Notes: generated from the sequence alone by a model not told the origin. Shown: positions 34,650-43,190, numbered from the stretch's first letter. The stretch is 64,000 nucleotides of DNA from Streptomyces sp. 6-11-2 (GCF_006540305.1 NZ_BJOR01000001.1:4030001-4094000), one strand, 5' to 3'. Numbers and translations are program-made.

Positions 34650-35261
34650 ATGAGAAGGGTGCGGAGGTCTTTCGTCCCCGTGATGTCTCCAGCGGCCGTT
34701 CGCCGACGTGCACGCCGCTGGGCCGCTCTCGCCGGTGCGGCACTGGTGTCACCTTACGCAGCACTCATCCCTGCGGCCGCCGGATGGCTTCCCCCCGAGT
34801 TTGCGGTCGTTCTGGCGCTGGTCGCTGTGCCGACCGGGCTGCTCATACTCAGTGAGACGTGCAAGGAAAGGCCCCCTCTGCGGGCCAGCTGGCCCCACCT
34901 GACGGCACGGACACTGACCGGTGAGCGCACTGTCGATCTCTCCGTGATCAGCACCGTGCGGCTGCTCACCTACTTCTCTCGTTCCGGTGTCTCGGAACGA
35001 GTGCTCCTGGTCCGCGACGTCAACGGTGTGTGCCTGGGGCTCAAGAGTGCAGTTGGTCGTGCCGCCTTGCGTCGGGCTCTGGAGCGCTCCTCATCCCATC
35101 CACAGCCGCGTGTGAGCAGGGCGGCACTTGTGCACCTGGGCATAGTCACCAGCCGCAGTCCATTGGTGCTGCACACAGTCGTCAGCTGGCTTGTCACGGT
35201 GCTTGGCATCTGCGGCTACATCGTCACGGTGCTCGCCCTCGCGGACCGGGTTCCAACGTAG
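34650..35261 (+). CDS. Membrane protein of unknown function
   Basis: 203 residues from ATG 34650 (GGGGGGCGGG just upstream). A basic N-terminus (MRRVRRSFVPVM) precedes two TM segments (about 26-45 and 51-70), then a soluble middle part (TVDLSVISTVRLLTYFSRSG, ERVLLVRDVNGVCLGLKSAV) and a C-terminal TM helix (LVLHTVVSWLVTVLGICGYI, about 172-195). The middle strands resemble a PH-like domain of membrane-associated bacterial proteins; this is a guess. Function unknown. Confidence 0.78.
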   Translation: MRRVRRSFVPVMSPAAVRRRARRWAALAGAALVSPYAALIPAAAGWLPPEFAVVLALVAVPTGLLILSETCKERPPLRASWPHLTARTLTGERTVDLSVISTVRLLTYFSRSGVSERVLLVRDVNGVCLGLKSAVGRAALRRALERSSSHPQPRVSRAALVHLGIVTSRSPLVLHTVVSWLVTVLGICGYIVTVLALADRVPT

Positions 35262-35304
35262 GCCACTGGCCAGCCGACGCCACCGGTGAGCGGGTGCCTG
35301 CTGG

Positions 35305-35347
35305 GTGGGTGTCGAGAATCGAACTCGCGCTCTCAGCTTGGGAAGCT
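35305..35347 (-). pseudogene. tRNA-Gly(CCC) 3' fragment (att remnant)
   Basis: Anticodon loop (TTCCCAA on the minus strand), T arm GCGAG-TTCGATT-CTCG and part of the acceptor are present; the 5' half and the last acceptor bases are missing. The right flank (CTGACCTGCGGCGGAAGGG, then TTCCCCGCGGTTCCCCGTAC and the TGGCACG pair at 35456-35473) matches the flank of the fragment at 28621. Confidence 0.78.
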
Positions 35348-35455
35348 AAGGTGATCTAGGGCTCGCTGCGGGGCTGACCTGCGGCGGAAGGGTGTTGACG
35401 CCTGGCGGGCGGGTCCGTTGATTCCCCGGTGTTCCCCGCGGTTCCCCGTACGATC

Positions 35456-35473
35456 TGGCACGCGTCTGGCACG
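35456..35473. repeat. Arm-type repeat pair TGGCACG, 11-bp period
   Basis: TGGCACG at 35456 and 35467, 109 bp right of the tRNA-Gly core, as at 28776. 35474-35625 holds no gene. Confidence 0.65.
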
Positions 35474-35625
35474 ACCTGTTCGTACCGAACTCTCGGCGGG
35501 TGCGTTTCTTCTTACACAGGGCGTCCTGGGTGACCTCTACTCAGATCGGAACTCCACCCCACGTGATGGTGCCGGGGCCTAGGAGTGTCCGCGCGCCCTG
35601 GTCGGCAGGGACGTAGCGTCAGCGC

Positions 35626-35875
35626 ATGGACTTCCGTATCACCGCTGAGGAGGAAGTGCTCGTCTTCCGGCTCGCGGAGCTCCTGGACGGCGGCACGCAA
35701 CCGCTGGAGACGCAGCTCGTCCAGGAGCTGGGCCCGGACATTCGGCAGCAGCTCGAAGGGCTCAAGGCGAAGGGCTGGATCCTCGTCCGCGAGGCTGCAG
35801 ACGGAAATGATGGTCGTCGATCTCACCAGGCCGGCGTGGAAGGCCGTCCGCAGTCGCCGCGACGTCGGCCGGTAA
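35626..35875 (+). pseudogene. Frameshifted small winged-helix-like gene
   Basis: ATG 35626 opens MDFRITAEEEVLVFRLAELL, then QLVQELGPDIRQQLEGLKAK and GWILVREAADG. The frame then degrades, while the neighbouring frame continues sensibly (EMMVVDLTRPAWKAVRSRRD, then VGR and a stop at 35875). A single-base indel near 35805 explains both. The intact product would be about 83 residues. Family not recognised; the layout suggests a small DNA-binding protein. Confidence 0.5.
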
Positions 35876-35943
35876 CGGCCGTCGTGACGCTAGAGATTCG
35901 CCTACGCGATCCCATAAGGCCTGTGATCTTCGGCCTCGCCCGG

Positions 35944-35958
35944 TGTAGCGTCGCTACA
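35944..35958. promoter_or_regulatory. Perfect 15-bp palindrome upstream of the cold-shock gene
   Basis: TGTAGCGTCGCTACA is symmetric around the central T and lies 140 bp before the csp start codon. It has the size of a regulator dimer site. Confidence 0.45.
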
Positions 35959-36097
35959 AGTAGTCGTGGTTCCGAAGTCCGTTCGCCCGTGACACACGTC
36001 TCGGGCGTCCTTGCTGTTCAGCGCCTCTCCGGACCAAGGCGATCACCTCCGGATCCCGCACGGTGCGAGATTCCGAATTTCCTTGAGGGAGACAGGC

Positions 36098-36301
36098 ATG
36101 GCCAGCGGCACCGTCAAGTGGTTCAACGCTGAAAAGGGCTTCGGTTTCATCGAGCAGGACGGCGGCGGCCCCGACGTCTTCGCCCACTACTCGAACATCG
36201 ACGCCTCCGGCTTCCGCTCCCTGGAAGAGGGCCAGCGGGTCACGTTCGATGTCGGCCAGGGGCAGAAGGGCCCGCAGGCGGAGCACATCCGCCCCGAGTA
36301 A
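36098..36301 (+). CDS. CspA-family cold-shock protein
   Basis: 67 residues, ATG 36098 with GAGGGA 7 nt upstream. It shows the five-strand OB-fold pattern with RNP1 KGFGFIEQ (about 14-21), RNP2 VFAHYSNI (about 28-35) and [15 protein letters not shown] at the end. It binds single-stranded RNA/DNA and acts as an RNA chaperone. The leader of about 140 nt from the palindrome is typical for csp genes, whose mRNA leaders regulate expression. A strong hairpin follows. Confidence 0.96.
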   Translation: MASGTVKWFNAEKGFGFIEQDGGGPDVFAHYSNIDASGFRSLEEGQRVTFDVGQGQKGPQAEHIRPE

Positions 36302-36314
36302 CAACGCATAGGGA

Positions 36315-36346
36315 GGCCCCGGCCGGATGGTTACCGGCCGGGGTCT
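36315..36346. terminator. Hairpin after the cold-shock gene
   Basis: GGCCCCGGCCGG and CCGGCCGGGGTC arms, 8-nt loop, 13 nt after the stop. Confidence 0.85.
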
Positions 36347-36544
36347 CCTGCTGCCCGGGTGAAAGAGGGACAAGCCAGTGCGCACCCCTGGCAGTGATCC
36401 GCCGCCCCGAACCCGCGAAGTCACAAGGGCACATCGACCTGCTCCCCACGGGAGCACGTCCGCAGGCAGAGAGGGCTGGTGGGCTGGTGGGCTGGTCAGC
36501 CCGCCATCGACGGCTTCTGACAGCCAGCCGCGGTTGCGGTGGTT

Positions 36545-36564
36545 GCTGTACTCCGCTGCTGTAC
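36545..36564. repeat. Left arm-type pair GCTGTAC, 13-bp period
   Basis: GCTGTAC at 36545 and 36558, preceded by GGTTGCGGTGGTT as at 43033. No core follows. 36347-36749 otherwise holds no gene. Confidence 0.6.
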
Positions 36565-36749
36565 GGCAACGGCTCCGGAGTGAATGCGTAGATCACCCCT
36601 CGCAGCCCTCTGACCTGCGGCGGAGTTCGTCAGAGGGCGCCAGCTGCACAGAGTGTGTCGGAGGTGTGTCGGACGCCCCGCGAAGGGTCACGTCCTGGCC
36701 ATGAATAGGCCGGGGCCGTACAGTTGCCCGGTTGACGAGTGGGGGGCGG

Positions 36750-37097
36750 ATGAAGTTCTGGGGTAGCAAGAAGAAGCTGCCAACACCGACCGAGGATGCT
36801 GCCGTGGCGGCTCGACTCGTTGAGGGTTGGTTCCGCAGCATGGATCCCAGTGCGGCGGCGGATCTCACCCGTCGATGGGAACAGTCAGGGCGACTCGATC
36901 CCGACGAGGCTCGGCGTTTCGCGGCCTGGCACCGGGAGCGCGTCCGCCTCTACATGCTCAACGCGACAACCAGCGACGGGCCATCGACGCAGCGCGGGTC
37001 ACCTGAGGATTTCGAAAGGTTTCGAACCGAGGCGTTGTCGGTGGCTGAGGACCTCGGTGCATTGGGCCGATGGTTGAAGGCTGAGGGATACGAGTGA
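36750..37097 (+). CDS. Conserved hypothetical helical protein
   Basis: 115 residues from ATG 36750 (GGGGGGCGG upstream; a TTG at 36732 is less likely). A basic start (MKFWGSKKKLPTPT) is followed by an all-helical body: EDAAVAARLVEGWFRSMDPS, AADLTRRWEQSGRLDPDEAR, RFAAWHRERVRLYMLNATTS, FRTEALSVAEDLGALGRWLK. Soluble, no signal. Function unknown. Confidence 0.7.
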   Translation: MKFWGSKKKLPTPTEDAAVAARLVEGWFRSMDPSAAADLTRRWEQSGRLDPDEARRFAAWHRERVRLYMLNATTSDGPSTQRGSPEDFERFRTEALSVAEDLGALGRWLKAEGYE

Positions 37098-37280
37098 AGG
37101 AGTAGTTCCTCAGCAGGAACCCCAGCGGTTCCCGCTGGCATCCCGTCTGCTGTCGTCCCAATCACAGTACGGCAGCTGAAGAGTGCGAGGTCGGCGGAGT
37201 CTCAATGGGCGTGGCAAGCGCCGGCAACTGCGGTCAGTAGAGGGTGCACTGATCAGCGGTTCGCTGACCAGCGGGACTGA

Positions 37281-37322
37281 AGAAGTCCACGGCCTCTGAC
37301 CAGCTCAGAGGCCGTGGGCTTC
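37281..37322. terminator. Long hairpin
   Basis: GAAGTCCACGGCCTCTGA and TCAGAGGCCGTGGGCTTC arms, 5-nt loop, in gene-free DNA. It probably terminated a gene now lost. Confidence 0.65.
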
Positions 37323-37562
37323 TGGCGTTGTCGGTCGGCGCCGGGCGGCCTCGCACGACCCGGCTGCGGGCGTGGTCTTTGGGCACTTCATGCGAAGTGC
37401 CCCCGACGCCGACCGCTAGTGACCGTGGTTGGCCGCTCCATGCGCACGGTTGTGGCACGCACCGAGCGACCAGGCGCTTAGACGATGCGGGCACGCCGTG
37501 GTGAGCCGGTCCGATCCTCCTATGCCGGCACCGTGCCGGGCCGCCGAGCGCCGCTGCCGTCT

Positions 37563-37630
37563 GCCGTCGTTGCCGTCAGCACTGCCGTCACTGCCGTCGG
37601 CGGCGGGCCGTGTGACCACCGCATTAGGAG
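37563..37630. repeat. GCCGTC word cluster and solo att core
   Basis: GCCGTCG/A at 37563, 37572, 37584 and 37593, then TGTGACCACCGCATTAGGAG ending at 37630. The core matches those at 30449, 43082 and 43939. The arm words here lie on the left. 37098-37562 holds no gene. Confidence 0.5.
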
Positions 37631-37729
37631 TTCCTTCCGGCTGCCCGAGTGCCGGGCACGCGCCCGATCTCCGCGATCGGCGTGGGCCCGGGCCGCGACG
37701 AGACGATCGAGATCAACTCGTTCCTCTGA
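37631..37729 (+). pseudogene. C-terminal stump after the solo att core
   Basis: The frame is open from the core and ends [20 protein letters not shown], then FL and a stop. It reads like a genuine protein C-terminus whose 5' part was removed by recombination at the core. A hairpin follows at 37754. Family unknown. Confidence 0.4.
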
Positions 37730-37753
37730 CGGGTCTCCCCTTCGGGAGAGGTG

Positions 37754-37791
37754 ACGGGACGGCCGGCCCATGCGGTGAACGGCCGTCCCGT
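37754..37791. terminator. Hairpin terminator
   Basis: ACGGGACGGCCG and CGGCCGTCCCGT arms, 14-nt loop, followed by TTC. Confidence 0.7.
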
Positions 37792-37867
37792 TTCATGCGC
37801 CCGCACGATACTCTGCGGCCTACGGGTTCTGCGGATGGCGCGACGGAGAATCACTGGGGGAGGCTCG

Positions 37868-38914
37868 ATGGCGTCGGCCAAAATGTCCTGGGGCAGGTGT
37901 CTGGCTTTCGGGCTGATCAGCGGCACATGCGCTTTTGGGCTGCTATTCCTTGCTGCCGTTCTGTTGCCGGTCGGCACCGGTGGGCTCACTGTCTTGATGT
38001 ATGTGAGCCTTGTGGCGACGTCCATGTTTGCCGCACGCCGGTTCGCACCCCGCCCCGAGCCTCGGACCGTGGAGAGGCCGCTTTTCGGGCCGGAGTCGGA
38101 ACTCGCCCTGGCCATGGCGAAGGCGGCCTCGGTCAGCGCGGTTGAGGCCACGCGGGCGGCCGAACAGGCCGTCACATCCTACGGCGAGCTGCTGCAACTG
38201 CACCCCTACTCGCCCCGCCCCTCGGACGATCGGGACGACCTGGCCGACTACCAGACGGCCCTGGAAGCGTACGAGGAGGCCAAGCAGAGTCCCGCGGCTA
38301 AGGTGCCGGAGATTTTGGAGCGCGGTCGCGAGGCCCTGGAGCGGCTCGATGTCGCCGCTCGCGCCGCCGGATCCGACACCCAGTGGATCCACGGCTCCGG
38401 CAGGACCCGGGCGCGCGTGCCCAACCCCGTGACGGACGGTCCCGCGCTGCTGATCTTCGAGACCGATCAGGGAGACGGCGACTACGTCGTGTCGGGTAAA
38501 CGGCGCGGCCGCTCGCGCGAGTTCCTGCGGGGCACGTGTGGAGGCTGGGGCACACGTGCTCAGGTCCTGGTGCCGCCGCAGCGAGACGCGATGATGCCGT
38601 TGGAGGTGTCGGCCCCCGGTCCGTGGCGGATCGAGCTGCGTCCGGCCGACGAGGCACGGCAGCTGTGCTGGAACGCTCCGCTGAAGGGCCGGGGCCCCGA
38701 GAGCGTGGCCAAGGTCGATGGTTCCGGTGTCGTGGAGTTCGAGCACCATGGCGAGGGCGCGTTCAAGGTCTACGAGGTCACCCAGCTGTTCCACAAGGGT
38801 CCGCTGCTGGCCGAAGGACAGGGCGAAGCCCGGCTGACCATCGCGGTGCCGCACAACTGTCTGCTGCGGATCGACGCCGACGGCCGCTGGACTCTCCGCG
38901 ACCCCCAGGCCTGA
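37868..38914 (+). CDS. Membrane-anchored protein with C-terminal beta domain
   Basis: 348 residues from ATG 37868 (GGGAGG 5 nt upstream; the frame to 37751 overlaps a hairpin). Two N-terminal TM helices (about 10-33 and 35-53: CLAFGLISGTCAFGLLFLAA, LTVLMYVSLVATSMF). A helical, charged middle part (ELALAMAKAASVSAVEATRA, DLADYQTALEAYEEAKQS) leads into a beta-rich C-terminal half (PALLIFETDQGDGDYVVSGK, MMPLEVSAPGPWRIELRPAD, VVEFEHHGEGAFKVYEV, LRIDADGRWTL). The last part looks like a small ligand-binding beta sandwich. Function unknown. It is intact and followed by a strong terminator. Confidence 0.85.
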   Translation: MASAKMSWGRCLAFGLISGTCAFGLLFLAAVLLPVGTGGLTVLMYVSLVATSMFAARRFAPRPEPRTVERPLFGPESELALAMAKAASVSAVEATRAAEQAVTSYGELLQLHPYSPRPSDDRDDLADYQTALEAYEEAKQSPAAKVPEILERGREALERLDVAARAAGSDTQWIHGSGRTRARVPNPVTDGPALLIFETDQGDGDYVVSGKRRGRSREFLRGTCGGWGTRAQVLVPPQRDAMMPLEVSAPGPWRIELRPADEARQLCWNAPLKGRGPESVAKVDGSGVVEFEHHGEGAFKVYEVTQLFHKGPLLAEGQGEARLTIAVPHNCLLRIDADGRWTLRDPQA

Positions 38915-38998
38915 CTTCCCACGCCTCGAGCCTCTGCCGACTCGAGCGTCGGTGTTCCGGCAAGACGGGCTCCGGCCGGTGGTCTGTAGGTGGATGTC

Positions 38999-39033
38999 AA
39001 AGGCCCCGGACCATGATCGGTCCGGGGCCTTTT
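38999..39033. terminator. Hairpin before att copy 6
   Basis: AAAGGCCCCGGACC and GGTCCGGGGCCTTTT arms. It differs from the hairpin of the other att copies and could be the original chromosomal or element terminator next to the tRNA. Confidence 0.85.
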
Positions 39034-39039
39034 CGCTGG

Positions 39040-39081
39040 TGCCCCCGGCAGGATTCGAACCTGCGACACCCGCTTTAGGAG
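39040..39081 (-). repeat. tRNA-Arg(CCU) 3' fragment, att copy 6
   Basis: 42 nt identical to the intact tRNA 3' end, then AGAGGTAGGGG, which still partly resembles the tRNA (AGCGGTGCTC). No integrase stump lies to its left. The right arm pair TGGCACG is at 39187-39204. Confidence 0.88.
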
Positions 39082-39186
39082 AGAGGTAGGGGAGCCTTGT
39101 CTCTGAGCTGCGGCCTTCTTGTCTGAGCCAGCCGCCATGGATACGCCCGCCAGGCACCCGTGTTGACCGCGGCTGACCCCTGCATC

Positions 39187-39204
39187 TGGCACGGCTGTGG
39201 CACT
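39187..39204. repeat. Arm-type repeat pair TGGCAC(G), 11-bp period
   Basis: TGGCACG at 39187 and TGGCAC at 39198, 106 bp right of att copy 6, within a block (GACCGCGGCTGACC, then ATCTGGCACGGC) shared with 5994-6029 and 213-245. Confidence 0.65.
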
Positions 39205-39345
39205 GCGCCCGCCCGCACAGGACAATCCCACGGGCGTGCGTTTCCGGACACCACACGCTGGTACGCTCCGTCAATAAAAGGCATGTACAGGTCATTCGGG
39301 GCTGTCGGGAGCACAGCCGGGACCGAGTGAGGGGCTGGGGGGTCC

Positions 39346-42126
39346 ATGAAGGGTCGCAAGGTCGTAGCACGTCGTCGGCTCGGCCGAGGGGGTGCGGCCA
39401 TGGCCGTCGTCCTTGCCGCAAGCGCTCTGGCTGCTGCGCCGGCGGAGACGGCGCTGGCTGTCGGCGGGGACGAGATCGTCTTGCCCGCTGCGCACCGGAC
39501 CCTCCCGCGCAACCCGGTGTTCGCCGGCTTCGGCAACACCGGTGTGCTGTCGAGCCCGGAGGGCACGGTTGGTCTGCGCTGGACCGACTATGCGACGGGC
39601 CGGACCAGGAATGTGACCGAGTTCGCCGGGACCCAGCAACCCAACGGACTCGCCCAGTCGGACACCACGTACACCCTGTCGACCGACGCTGAGGGGCGAC
39701 GCGTCGTCCGCTTCCGCGCGATCGGCTCCGGCGCGGACCGGGGCACGGTGACCGTCCCGACCGGCCTGACCCTTGCCCGTACGGCGGGTGAGGGCGTCGT
39801 CGTCGCCTACCGGGGCAGCGCCGCCACCGTGCGCGAATTGCACCTGCTGAAGGTGGCGGCCGAGGGCGGCACCAGCGACACGACGGTGACCGGCTGGCCC
39901 ATCGACGCGAAGCTCCTCGAGGTCAGCGAGCGTGACGACCGCTCGCTGCTCATGCGCTACCGCGTGCCCACGGAGGATCCCGCGGTCCTCCTCGATCAAC
40001 TCGTTCTCGTCGATGTCCGCGACGGATCCTGGACCAAGGTGTTCGCCCCCTACAGGGTGGGGTCGGGCCGGCTGCCCTTCCTGAGCAAGGACTACGTCGG
40101 CTGGTGGTACCCGGGGAGCGGCGCGCGGCTGCTGCGCCGCGACGCGCTCGACGGGCCGGTGACCGTGGTTCCGGGCAGCGGCACCGAGGGAAAGTCCGAG
40201 TTCACGGTCATCGGTGACAACGTCCTGGTGACCACGTACAGCGACCAGACCCGCGCCGTGCTCACCAGGCCCCTGACCGACGCCGGCGAGTGGCGCACGC
40301 TGCTCCCGCAGACGAACGGCTGGATCGAACACTCGGCGGACGGGTCGGCCATCGTGGCCGGCGGATCCAGCCCGGCGGACTGGGGCGTGCACCGGCTCAC
40401 CGAGGCACCGGACGGGCGGATCGTCGCCGACAAGCTGATGGACCTGCCACCGGTGCCCGCGCCCGTCGACGGACTGTCGCTGACCAACGGCACCCTGGCC
40501 TGGACCGACCAGACCTCCACCCCGGCCCACGACGTCATGTTCAACACTCGCACGGTGTCCGCCGGCGCGGCTCCCCAAGTGGGTTCCGTCCGGCAAGCCG
40601 ACGGATGGGTGAAGCCCTGTCAGGTCGACTACGCCTGCATCCGCCTGGTCGGGGCCGGGGACGGATCCGTCGTCTACTCGGACTTCGATTCCACCCAGTG
40701 GGTCCACCGCCGTACGCCCACGGGCGAGGTCCGGACACTGACGGTGCCCGGTTTCTACGGTGAGGTGGAGGCCGCGGCGGGGCGGTACACGCTGCTGTCC
40801 GGCGGCGCGAACAGGAAGCAGTTCGTCGTCGACTGGACGCAGTCCAAGGTCGTGTCGACGCGCACGGCGGATGCCGCCGCCCTGTGGGACGGGCAGCTGT
40901 GGACCACGACGTCCACCTCGGGACGCCTGTCGATGAGCCGCCTCGGATCGACCGTTCCCGCGGTCGACGTCAACGTCGGATCGGCCTGCGTACCCAGCGA
41001 GTTGCAGGTCAACGGCCGCTTCGTGTACTGGGCGTGCGACGCTCAGGGGAAGGCCGGAGTGTTCGACCGCTCACGCGGACGTTCCGTGGCCGTGCCGAAG
41101 GGCGACGCGCTGTTGGCTGACGGGTTCCTGGTCCGCCACGACAACGCCCGCGGCAAGCTGGTGCGCACCGACGTCCGCTCCGGGAAGGCGGTCAGCGCCG
41201 ACGTGGCCGATCTGCCCGCCGCGCCAAAGCTCTGGCCCGAGGGTACGACCTCGGACCGCCGGATCCGCTGGACCCTCGACCCGTACGGGAACCGGGTGGC
41301 TTTCGTGGACGCCGACGAGCGCATCCACGTCCTCGCCGCCGGTTCCCTCGCGGCGCCGGTACTGCGTGACCACGCGGGCCGGGATGGCATCGGTGACCTG
41401 CTCACCCTCAACTCCTCCGGAGCGCTGACGTTCCATCAGGGCACGGGCAGGGGCACGTTCTCCGGAAAGATCAGCGGCAGCGGCTGGGCGGCCGGCTCCC
41501 GTGCGGTACCCATCGGTGATCTGAGCGGGGACCGTTGCAACGACGTCCTGGTCCGGCTGAGCAACGGCACCCTGCGGTTGTACAAGCCGGGCTGCGGGAC
41601 GGCGCCGAAGCCTACGACGTCGTACACGACACTGGGCACCGGCTGGAACCAGTACGACGTCCTCACCTCCCCCGGTGACATCACCAAGGACGGCCTCCCT
41701 GACCTGATCACCCGCAACGCCTCCACGGGCGCGTTGTACCTGCACAAGGGTGTGAGCGGCGGCAAGCTCGCCCCGCGCGTGAAACTGGCCGGCAACTGGA
41801 CGATGTACAAGAAGATCGTCGGGGCCGGGGATCTGAACGGTGACGGGATCGGTGATCTCCTCGCACAGGACAAGTCGAACAACCTGTACCGGTACTTCGG
41901 GAAGGGCAACGGAACCTTCACCGCGCGCGTGAAGATCGCCACCGGCTGGGGAGCCTCGTACAACGCCGTCGTCGGGGTCGGGGACATCACCGGAGACGGG
42001 AAGGCCGACCTGATCGCGCGGGACACCAGCGGGAACCTCTTCCTGCAGGCCGGTCGAGGCAACGGGTCCTTCGCCGCGCGTGTGAAGATCGCCAGCGGCT
42101 GGAAGGGCTACAAGGGCGTGTTCTGA
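39346..42126 (+). CDS. Large secreted FG-GAP/VCBS repeat protein
   Basis: 926 residues, ATG 39346 with a G-rich ribosome binding site. A Sec signal (MAVVLAASALAAAPAETALA, cleavage near 38) is followed by about 600 residues of beta-propeller-like strands (short W/Y- and D/G-rich repeats such as WTDYATGRTRNV, RLPFLSKDYVGWWYPGSG, LAWTDQTSTPAHDVMF). Then come C-terminal FG-GAP repeats (about 680-926) with Ca-binding loops: GRDGIGDLL, GDLSGDRCNDVLV, GDITKDGLPDLI, GDLNGDGIGDLL and GDITGDGKADLI. Such proteins are extracellular, calcium-stabilised and usually bind carbohydrate or surface ligands. It is the largest and best preserved gene of this interval. Confidence 0.95.
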   Translation: MKGRKVVARRRLGRGGAAMAVVLAASALAAAPAETALAVGGDEIVLPAAHRTLPRNPVFAGFGNTGVLSSPEGTVGLRWTDYATGRTRNVTEFAGTQQPNGLAQSDTTYTLSTDAEGRRVVRFRAIGSGADRGTVTVPTGLTLARTAGEGVVVAYRGSAATVRELHLLKVAAEGGTSDTTVTGWPIDAKLLEVSERDDRSLLMRYRVPTEDPAVLLDQLVLVDVRDGSWTKVFAPYRVGSGRLPFLSKDYVGWWYPGSGARLLRRDALDGPVTVVPGSGTEGKSEFTVIGDNVLVTTYSDQTRAVLTRPLTDAGEWRTLLPQTNGWIEHSADGSAIVAGGSSPADWGVHRLTEAPDGRIVADKLMDLPPVPAPVDGLSLTNGTLAWTDQTSTPAHDVMFNTRTVSAGAAPQVGSVRQADGWVKPCQVDYACIRLVGAGDGSVVYSDFDSTQWVHRRTPTGEVRTLTVPGFYGEVEAAAGRYTLLSGGANRKQFVVDWTQSKVVSTRTADAAALWDGQLWTTTSTSGRLSMSRLGSTVPAVDVNVGSACVPSELQVNGRFVYWACDAQGKAGVFDRSRGRSVAVPKGDALLADGFLVRHDNARGKLVRTDVRSGKAVSADVADLPAAPKLWPEGTTSDRRIRWTLDPYGNRVAFVDADERIHVLAAGSLAAPVLRDHAGRDGIGDLLTLNSSGALTFHQGTGRGTFSGKISGSGWAAGSRAVPIGDLSGDRCNDVLVRLSNGTLRLYKPGCGTAPKPTTSYTTLGTGWNQYDVLTSPGDITKDGLPDLITRNASTGALYLHKGVSGGKLAPRVKLAGNWTMYKKIVGAGDLNGDGIGDLLAQDKSNNLYRYFGKGNGTFTARVKIATGWGASYNAVVGVGDITGDGKADLIARDTSGNLFLQAGRGNGSFAARVKIASGWKGYKGVF

Positions 42127-42285
42127 ACCGGTCCGTGGGACCGGCCCCCGGGGCGGCTACGGGGACGCGGTGCCTTCCGGCATCAGCAGCGGAGGCGTGT
42201 GCCCCCCGAGGGCCACGGGCGGGCCCCCCGCCCTTGCCGGCGGCCGCCCTTGGTGGCGTGGTGTTCGAAGACGCATGCGCTCCGG

Positions 42286-42450
42286 GCCATATGAAGTGGT
42301 TCCCGCTGGTCGAGATCACCTTGCCGTGGAAGGTGGCGGACGGGCCTCCGGTGACCAAGCGGCTGGTCTTCACCGGACCGCATGGCGGGCACGTCTGGCG
42401 TACGTCGCTCAACGAGGAGGCGTGGAAACCGTCGCTTGCCGCGGCCGGCG
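42286..42450 (+). pseudogene. Integrase fragment (Cys-insert type, middle region)
   Basis: The frame reads MKWFPLVEITLPWKVADGPP, then VTKRLVFTGPHGGHVWRTSL and NEEAWKPSLAAAG. The pattern of a strand, P-W, D-G-P-P, V/L-F-T and then W-K-P-(A/S)-L-A-A-A-G is that of the segment before the HxxR box in Streptomyces integrases of the type also seen in 12642-13061. The HxxR box and the Tyr are absent. Confidence 0.6.
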
Positions 42451-42532
42451 GTGGATCGGTCAGGGAGGGGCATACAGGCTGCGACATATGTGCCGGGAGC
42501 CGGCGGCGGACGCTGCTGGGGTTGCTGGGGTT

Positions 42533-42552
42533 GCTGTGCTTCGCTGCTGTAC
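42533..42552. repeat. Left arm-type pair GCTGTGC/GCTGTAC, 13-bp period
   Basis: GCTGTGC at 42533 and GCTGTAC at 42546, 16 bp before the start of the split-barrel gene. Confidence 0.55.
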
Positions 42553-42567
42553 GGCAGCCTTCATGCC

Positions 42568-42966
42568 GTGGACGTGAACGAGTTCTTATCCAGGCCCCTG
42601 GTGGCAAAGGTAGCCACCAATGGTCCCGAGGTCAGGCCAGTGTGGTTCCTCTGGGAGGAGGGGGCGTTCTGGTGGCTGACCGGCTCCTACTCGCGTATGG
42701 AGCTGATTCTCGCCAAGGACCCGCGGGTGGCGATCGTGGTCGATACCTGTGACCTTTCCGCGAGTGAAGTGCTTTCGGTGACGTGCCAAGGCGTGGCAGA
42801 TGTTGTGCCGCTCGATCGGACCAGAGCGGTGCGGAAGCTGACCCGATACCTCGGCCCTGAGAACCTGTGGCCAGTGCGTTTCTCCGCGCCTCTGGACGAC
42901 CCCAAGACCAAGATGATTCGGTTCGTGCCCGATCGTCCGCCCCGACTACGAGACCGATCTTGGTGA
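42568..42966 (+). CDS. Pyridoxamine-phosphate-oxidase-like (FMN-binding split barrel) protein
   Basis: 132 residues from GTG 42568. It shows the split-barrel pattern FLSRPLVAKVATNGPEVRPV, then WFLWEEGAFWWLTGSYSRME, AKDPRVAIVVDTCD and VLSVTCQGVADVVPLD. Family members bind FMN or F420 and reduce small molecules. They normally start about 5-10 residues earlier, and the arm-type repeat sits exactly there, so the natural N-terminus may have been replaced; no good ribosome binding site is seen. Possibly 5'-truncated. Confidence 0.75.
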   Translation: MDVNEFLSRPLVAKVATNGPEVRPVWFLWEEGAFWWLTGSYSRMELILAKDPRVAIVVDTCDLSASEVLSVTCQGVADVVPLDRTRAVRKLTRYLGPENLWPVRFSAPLDDPKTKMIRFVPDRPPRLRDRSW

Positions 42967-42999
42967 GGTGCCGGCCTGCTTCTGCACGTCAAAGGCCCC

Positions 43000-43106
43000 A
43001 CGGTCGCTCAGGGCCGTTGGTATTCGGGGCTGGTTGCGGTGGTTGCTGTACTTCCGTGCTGCACAGCAACCGTGCTGACCACCGCTTTAGGAGTTCGATC
43101 ACCCTG
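43000..43106. repeat. attP-like segment, copy D
   Basis: Contains GGTCGCTCAGGGCCGTTGGT, the left arm pair GCTGTAC/GCTGCAC (43045, 43058), an inverted repeat GGTTGCTGT...ACAGCAACC (43041-43071), then CTGACCACCGCTTTAGGAGTT. About 100 bp is nearly identical to copy E at 43858-43957. The core CCGCTTTAGGAG is shared with the tRNA but no tRNA sequence lies to its left. The right arm pair is at 43191-43210. Confidence 0.75.
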
Positions 43107-43190
43107 TGGCGCGACGTACTGGAATGGGACTCGGCGGTCGCTCGTCGATCCGGCTGCGGCCGCCTCGGTGCGCCATCGTTCGCCGCCGTT

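Noticed and set aside
43041..43071. Inverted repeat GGTTGCTGT...ACAGCAACC considered as a transcription terminator
   Set aside because: The same words occur at four other places as 13-bp-phased direct repeats next to att cores, so an integrase arm site explains it better.
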